This document shows positions 7,260 through 10,285 of a stretch of DNA of 10,285 bases, in pieces. Origin of the DNA: Novosphingobium sp. (GTDB taxonomy: Bacteria; Pseudomonadota; Alphaproteobacteria; Sphingomonadales; Sphingomonadaceae); the NCBI GenBank assembly GCA_020853995.1, contig JADYXV010000060.1, positions 1-10,285 of the forward strand, given 5' to 3'. Position numbers and translations under genes: made by a program. Under the pieces are notes generated by a model that was given only the letters and a program-made list of their open reading frames with translations, made no database searches and was not told the DNA's origin. How positions within the stretch are numbered: position 1 is the first letter of the stretch; every line of letters starts with the position of its first letter.

Positions 7260-7316
7260 CCCATGCTCCCGCGCTCAAGGCGATATCAAGCTGGCAACGC
7301 CAGCCCGATTACCCAC

Positions 7317-7342
7317 CATGTCTATCGGCCATGTCTATCGGC
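7317..7342 (-). repeat. Perfect 13-base tandem direct repeat upstream of the GNAT gene
   Basis: The unit catgtctatcggc (plus strand) occurs twice head to tail, with no mismatch. It lies 58 bases upstream of the GNAT start, in the only sizeable gap before the GNAT-gabD-dmlA block. A 13-base unit would bring successive copies onto nearly the same to offset faces of the helix, as in some direct-repeat operators. It may equally be a slippage duplication. No convincing -35/-10 pair could be placed next to it. Confidence 0.85.
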
Positions 7343-7358
7343 TGTAATCAAAAGAAGG

Positions 7359-7376
7359 TGCCGGTTTTGGGCGGCA
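7359..7376 (-). terminator. Weak hairpin followed by a U-rich stretch after the oxidoreductase gene
   Basis: On the minus strand TGCCG and CGGCA can pair as a 5-base-pair stem with an 8-base loop, followed by CCTTCTTTTG. It is a weak candidate terminator for the aldehyde dehydrogenase / oxidoreductase transcript, about 46 bases after its stop. The short stem and interrupted U-run make it uncertain. Confidence 0.3.
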
Positions 7377-7379
7377 TTT

Positions 7380-7421
7380 GGAACATTATCGCGAAAACTT
7401 GTCAGGCAATCGCGCTGTTCC
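7380..7421 (-). repeat. Imperfect inverted repeat abutting the oxidoreductase stop codon
   Basis: GGAACA (7380-7385) and TGTTCC (7416-7421) are perfect complements. Inside them CGCGA and TCGCG can also pair across a 4-versus-1 base internal loop, leaving a 15-base loop. The outer arm touches the TAG stop (7424-7422). It may form a 3' stem-loop or an operator for the downstream GNAT block. Neither role is proven. Confidence 0.4.
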
Positions 7422-8747
7422 CTAAAACTCTGAAACATCAATTTGTGCGCCATCGTCGAAACGCGAAAGACGATAAGGGCGCGGATCGACGATCGGTTCC
7501 GCACCAGTGGCAATATCGGCCACAAGATGCGCAGCGCCGGGTCCGATGCCAAAGCCATGCCCGCTGAACCCGGCTGCAAGGATCATGCCGGGCACCGCAG
7601 GGATTTCACCGATCACGGGAACGCCGTCGGGCGTACTGTCAACAAACCCTGCCCATTTGCCGACTACCGGTGCAGTAGCCACATCTGGGATCAGCCGTGT
7701 CACGCGCTCGATAGTCAGGCGGATGGTCTTGGCATCAGGCACAGGGTCAAGGATGCGGCGCGCTTCCATCGGGGTCGGCCGGTCCAGCGCCCAGCGCGAC
7801 AGCGTTTCATGGCCTGCCCGCAGACCTTGCAAACCGCCGGGCGAAACCTTTTTCCAGCGCTCCTTGAACATCGGGATGAACTGCTTTTGAAAGCGCAGGA
7901 ACTGCATGGTCGGATCTACTTTGGCCCTGCCACTGTACGCCAGCGAATGACAGCCATCACCGCGCCGCGTGATCGACATGGAATCGCCATAAAATGCATC
8001 GGGCAGGCTCAACCGCCCCGTACCTACCGCCAGAATCGACTGGCGGACCGTTGCTTGCGGAAACCGCACGTCCAGCTGGCGCATGAAGGATGAGGCCCAG
8101 GCCCCGCCGGCATGGATCACCAGCTTGGTGCGGATGGTCCCGCGCTCGGTCACAACGCCACTCACCGCGCCGCCTGTCGTCTCTATTCCGCGTGCGGCGC
8201 ATGCTTGGTGGACCGTGCAGCCCAGTGCCATCACCGCGCGGGCGACAGAAGGCACCGCCAGCCCCGGATCGGCAATGCCGTCCATCTGCGAATGCACCCC
8301 GCCCTTCCAGACCTTTCCGGTAAAGCCACCCTTTTCAGTGGCTTCCTGGCTGTTCAACATCCGCGTCTTGACGCCGATTGAGCGGGCATATTCACCCCAG
8401 CGCGCCCAGGTATCGATTTCGGATGCGTCATTGCTGACATAGAACAGGCCGCACCGCCGAAAGCCCGTCTCTTCGCCGCTTTCGACCCCGAATTGCTCCC
8501 ACAGGTCCAGCGCTTTGGTCGCCAGTGGCAATTCGCGTTCGTCGCGGTTCTGCTGGCGGCACCAGCCCCAGTTGCGACTGGATTGTTCGCCACCGACAAT
8601 GCCCTTTTCGATCAGCGCCACCTTCAGCCCGCGTTTGGCCAGATAATAGGCGGTGAAGCTTCCGATGATCCCGGCCCCGATCACCACCACATCGGCTTCT
8701 GCCGGAAGGTCTGGTGTGGACTTGATGAATTTTAGCGGGGCAGGCAT
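7422..8747 (-). CDS. FAD-dependent amine/amino-acid oxidoreductase (DAO family)
   Basis: A 441-residue flavoprotein of the D-amino-acid oxidase/dehydrogenase fold, the family that includes DadA, glycine oxidase, sarcosine oxidase and gamma-glutamylputrescine oxidase. It would oxidise an amine or amino acid to an imine, which hydrolyses to an aldehyde or oxo acid plus ammonia or an amine. The N-terminal Rossmann motif VVVIGAGIIGSFTAYYLAKRG runs from 20, with GxGxxG at 24-29 and the ribose-binding Glu47. EQSSRNWGWCRQQNRDE at 54-70 is the conserved segment after it. HAGGAWA at 212-218 is a second FAD contact, and GFSGHGFGIGPGAAHLVAD at 393-411 is the C-terminal FAD motif. No signal peptide or membrane anchor is seen. 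A GGAG site sits 9 bases before the ATG. It follows the aldehyde dehydrogenase by 27 bases, so its product may be the aldehyde that enzyme removes. Substrate not determinable. Confidence 0.9.
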   Translation of the reverse strand: MPAPLKFIKSTPDLPAEADVVVIGAGIIGSFTAYYLAKRGLKVALIEKGIVGGEQSSRNWGWCRQQNRDERELPLATKALDLWEQFGVESGEETGFRRCGLFYVSNDASEIDTWARWGEYARSIGVKTRMLNSQEATEKGGFTGKVWKGGVHSQMDGIADPGLAVPSVARAVMALGCTVHQACAARGIETTGGAVSGVVTERGTIRTKLVIHAGGAWASSFMRQLDVRFPQATVRQSILAVGTGRLSLPDAFYGDSMSITRRGDGCHSLAYSGRAKVDPTMQFLRFQKQFIPMFKERWKKVSPGGLQGLRAGHETLSRWALDRPTPMEARRILDPVPDAKTIRLTIERVTRLIPDVATAPVVGKWAGFVDSTPDGVPVIGEIPAVPGMILAAGFSGHGFGIGPGAAHLVADIATGAEPIVDPRPYRLSRFDDGAQIDVSEF

Positions 8748-8774
8748 TTTAGCTTTCTCCGGTAATTTCGGGCT

Positions 8775-10235
8775 TTACGCAAAGCCAAGGATGGCTTTGA
8801 CTTCAAGGAATTCCTCAAAGCCGAACACCCCGTACTCACGGCCATTGCCAGACCGTTTGTACCCGCCGAACGGCGCGTGGGCATCCCATGCCGGGTGATT
8901 GATATGCACTTGTCCTGTGCGGATCCGCAGCGCCACGCTGCGCGCCAGATCAAGGTCTGTGCCCTGCACATGTCCGCCAAGGCCGAACACGGTGTCGTTC
9001 GCAATGGCTACTGCTTCATCCACCGTGTCATAAGGGATGATCACCAGCACCGGACCGAAAATCTCCTCCTGGGCAATACGCATCGCGCTGGACACATCGG
9101 AAAAGACGGTTGGCCGCGCGTAAAGTCCGTCATCCAGACCTTCAGGACTGCCCGGCCCGCCACAAACCAGCCGCGCGCCTTCCTCCATGCCCACCGCGAT
9201 CATGGCCTGAACGCGCTGGAACTGCGCGCTGTTGGAAATCGGACCGAGCGTCGTGGCATCATCTGCCGGATTTCCAACCACAATGTCCGCAACCGTTTTG
9301 CGCGCAAGCTCTTCAGTCTCGGCAAGACGGGCGCGGGGCACGATCATCCGCGTGGGCGCGCTGCATGATTGGCCGACATTGCGGAACGCGGCCATAACGC
9401 CAAGCGGCACGACGCGGACAAAATCGGCATCGGGCAGCAGCACGTTGGGCGATTTTCCGCCAAGTTCCTGCGTTACCCGCTTGACCGTGGGAGCAGCGCC
9501 TTGGGCCACCAGAACACCCGCGCGGTTTGATCCCGTGATCGAAATCATGTCGATATCGCGGTGAGCCGCCATGCCCGCACCCACTTCACTGCCGGTCCCG
9601 TTGACCAGATTGAAGACCCCGGCAGGTGCCCGCGCATCGTGCACGATCTGCGCAAACATCAAGGCGCTGACCGGCGAAAGCTCGCTCGGCTTCAGCACGA
9701 CCGTGCAGCCAGCAGCAAGGGCAGGCGCGACTTTGGCTGTGATCTGGTACAGTGGCCAGTTCCACGGCGTGATCAGGCCCGCAACGCCGATCGGTTCGCG
9801 CACGATGGCCGTGGTCCCGCGCATTGTCAGAAAGTCATAATCGCGCAGCACGTCAATCGCAGCCTGCACGTGCGCGGCTGCAAACGGCACATGCGCACTG
9901 CGGGCATGCGTAATCGCCGCACCCATTTCCAGCGTCAGCGCCTGCGCCAGCGGTTCGGCACGTTCCAGGATCAGTGCGTGGATGCGTTCAAGCAAGGCAA
10001 GCCGATCTGCCACCGGCGATGCTGCAAATGCCGGAAAAGCCACCCTTGCCGCACTTACCGCGCGGTCAAGGTCGGCACTGTTGCCCGCCACAATTTCGGT
10101 CACCAGCGTGCCATTTGCCGGGTTGATCACCGCCAGACGTTCGGTCCCGCATACCTGCACCCACTGCCCGCCGATATAGGCGTGGCCAGCGCAGGAAACG
10201 GCCTGCTGCAAAGCCTGTGCGACAACGCCTGTCAT
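8775..10235 (-). CDS. NAD-type aldehyde dehydrogenase
   Basis: A 486-residue aldehyde dehydrogenase, full family length, converting an aldehyde to the carboxylic acid. Core motifs are LITPWNWPLYQITAK at 154-168 with Asn159, VLKPSELSP at 180-188 with Lys182, TQELGGKSP at 255-263 with general base Glu257, FRNVGQSCSAPTRM at 284-297 with catalytic Cys291, and EIFGPV at 391-396. Glu185 occupies the position that in many members binds the adenosine ribose, favouring NAD over NADP (inference). It differs clearly from the GabD protein: a CS rather than CVC active site, and HAPFGGYKRSGNGREYG near the end. AAGGA lies 9 bases before the ATG, whose ATGA overlaps the stop of the preceding gene. The oxidoreductase follows closely, so the pair likely turns an amine into an acid. 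The exact aldehyde is unknown. Confidence 0.93.
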   Translation of the reverse strand: MTGVVAQALQQAVSCAGHAYIGGQWVQVCGTERLAVINPANGTLVTEIVAGNSADLDRAVSAARVAFPAFAASPVADRLALLERIHALILERAEPLAQALTLEMGAAITHARSAHVPFAAAHVQAAIDVLRDYDFLTMRGTTAIVREPIGVAGLITPWNWPLYQITAKVAPALAAGCTVVLKPSELSPVSALMFAQIVHDARAPAGVFNLVNGTGSEVGAGMAAHRDIDMISITGSNRAGVLVAQGAAPTVKRVTQELGGKSPNVLLPDADFVRVVPLGVMAAFRNVGQSCSAPTRMIVPRARLAETEELARKTVADIVVGNPADDATTLGPISNSAQFQRVQAMIAVGMEEGARLVCGGPGSPEGLDDGLYARPTVFSDVSSAMRIAQEEIFGPVLVIIPYDTVDEAVAIANDTVFGLGGHVQGTDLDLARSVALRIRTGQVHINHPAWDAHAPFGGYKRSGNGREYGVFGFEEFLEVKAILGFA

Positions 10236-10285
10236 CCCACCATATCCTTGTATTTGTAGTATGCGCCGACGAACGGGAGGAACCA
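10232..10285 (-). CDS. C-terminal 17 codons of an upstream gene, possibly a transporter
   Basis: The frame is open from the right window edge and ends WFLPFVGAYYKYKDMVG followed by TGA at 10234-10232. The stop overlaps the aldehyde dehydrogenase ATG in an ATGA junction, the usual arrangement of translationally coupled genes. That arrangement supports this being a real gene end. The aromatic, hydrophobic run followed by a short charged tail resembles the end of a multi-pass membrane transporter, for example an amino-acid permease, but 17 residues are too few to assign a family. A permease would fit a catabolic operon. Confidence 0.6.
   Translation of the reverse strand, partial: WFLPFVGAYYKYKDMVG

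Noticed and set aside
7290..7304. Small palindrome GCTGGC-AAC-GCCAGC in the gap before the GNAT gene
   Set aside because: A 6-base-pair stem without a U-run is common in GC-rich DNA and is too weak to call a terminator or operator on its own.
7422..8747. Naming the flavoprotein PuuB, DadA or an opine oxidase subunit
   Set aside because: Only the general FAD motifs of the DAO family are certain, and the partner genes that define those pathways are not in the window.

Overview
The window looks like part of an alphaproteobacterial chromosome. GC is high, and gene style and protein relatives suggest the Sphingomonadales; this is a judgement from protein look-alikes, not a database match. All nine recognisable coding regions lie on the minus strand, so transcription runs from high to low coordinates. 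I see no tRNA, rRNA, CRISPR array, transposase or insertion sequence, and no stretch longer than about 165 bases is without a gene.

In transcription order, the window opens with the last 17 codons of an unidentified, probably membrane-associated protein (10285-10232). Its stop overlaps the start of an aldehyde dehydrogenase (10235-8775). An FAD-dependent amine/amino-acid oxidoreductase follows 27 bases later (8747-7422). A 162-base gap holds two possible hairpins and a perfect 13-base tandem repeat. After it comes a second block: a two-domain GNAT acetyltransferase (7259-6387), a GabD-type succinate-semialdehyde dehydrogenase 3 bases downstream (6383-4929), and a D-malate/tartrate dehydrogenase-type enzyme (4875-3796). 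A run of G tracts on the transcript strand follows the stop of that last gene. A DUF1624 multi-pass membrane protein (3665-2445) stands alone and ends in a strong hairpin. The third block is a class III aminotransferase (2322-907), an Lrp/AsnC regulator (890-393) and the first third of an M20 amidohydrolase (387-1, running off the left edge).

Together this reads as a catabolic region for an amine, amino acid or N-acylated derivative. FAD oxidation or transamination would remove nitrogen and give aldehydes. Two aldehyde dehydrogenases would oxidise them, one of them feeding succinate into the TCA cycle. The malate-type dehydrogenase would supply pyruvate, a common amino acceptor for class III transaminases. 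The M20 enzyme would release acyl groups, and the Lrp protein would sense an amino acid. The true substrate cannot be read from the sequence. I do not see a clearly new system. The points most worth a second look are the unusual gene combination, the tandem repeat before the GNAT gene, the G-rich 3' element after the malate dehydrogenase gene, and the GNAT/amidohydrolase pairing.
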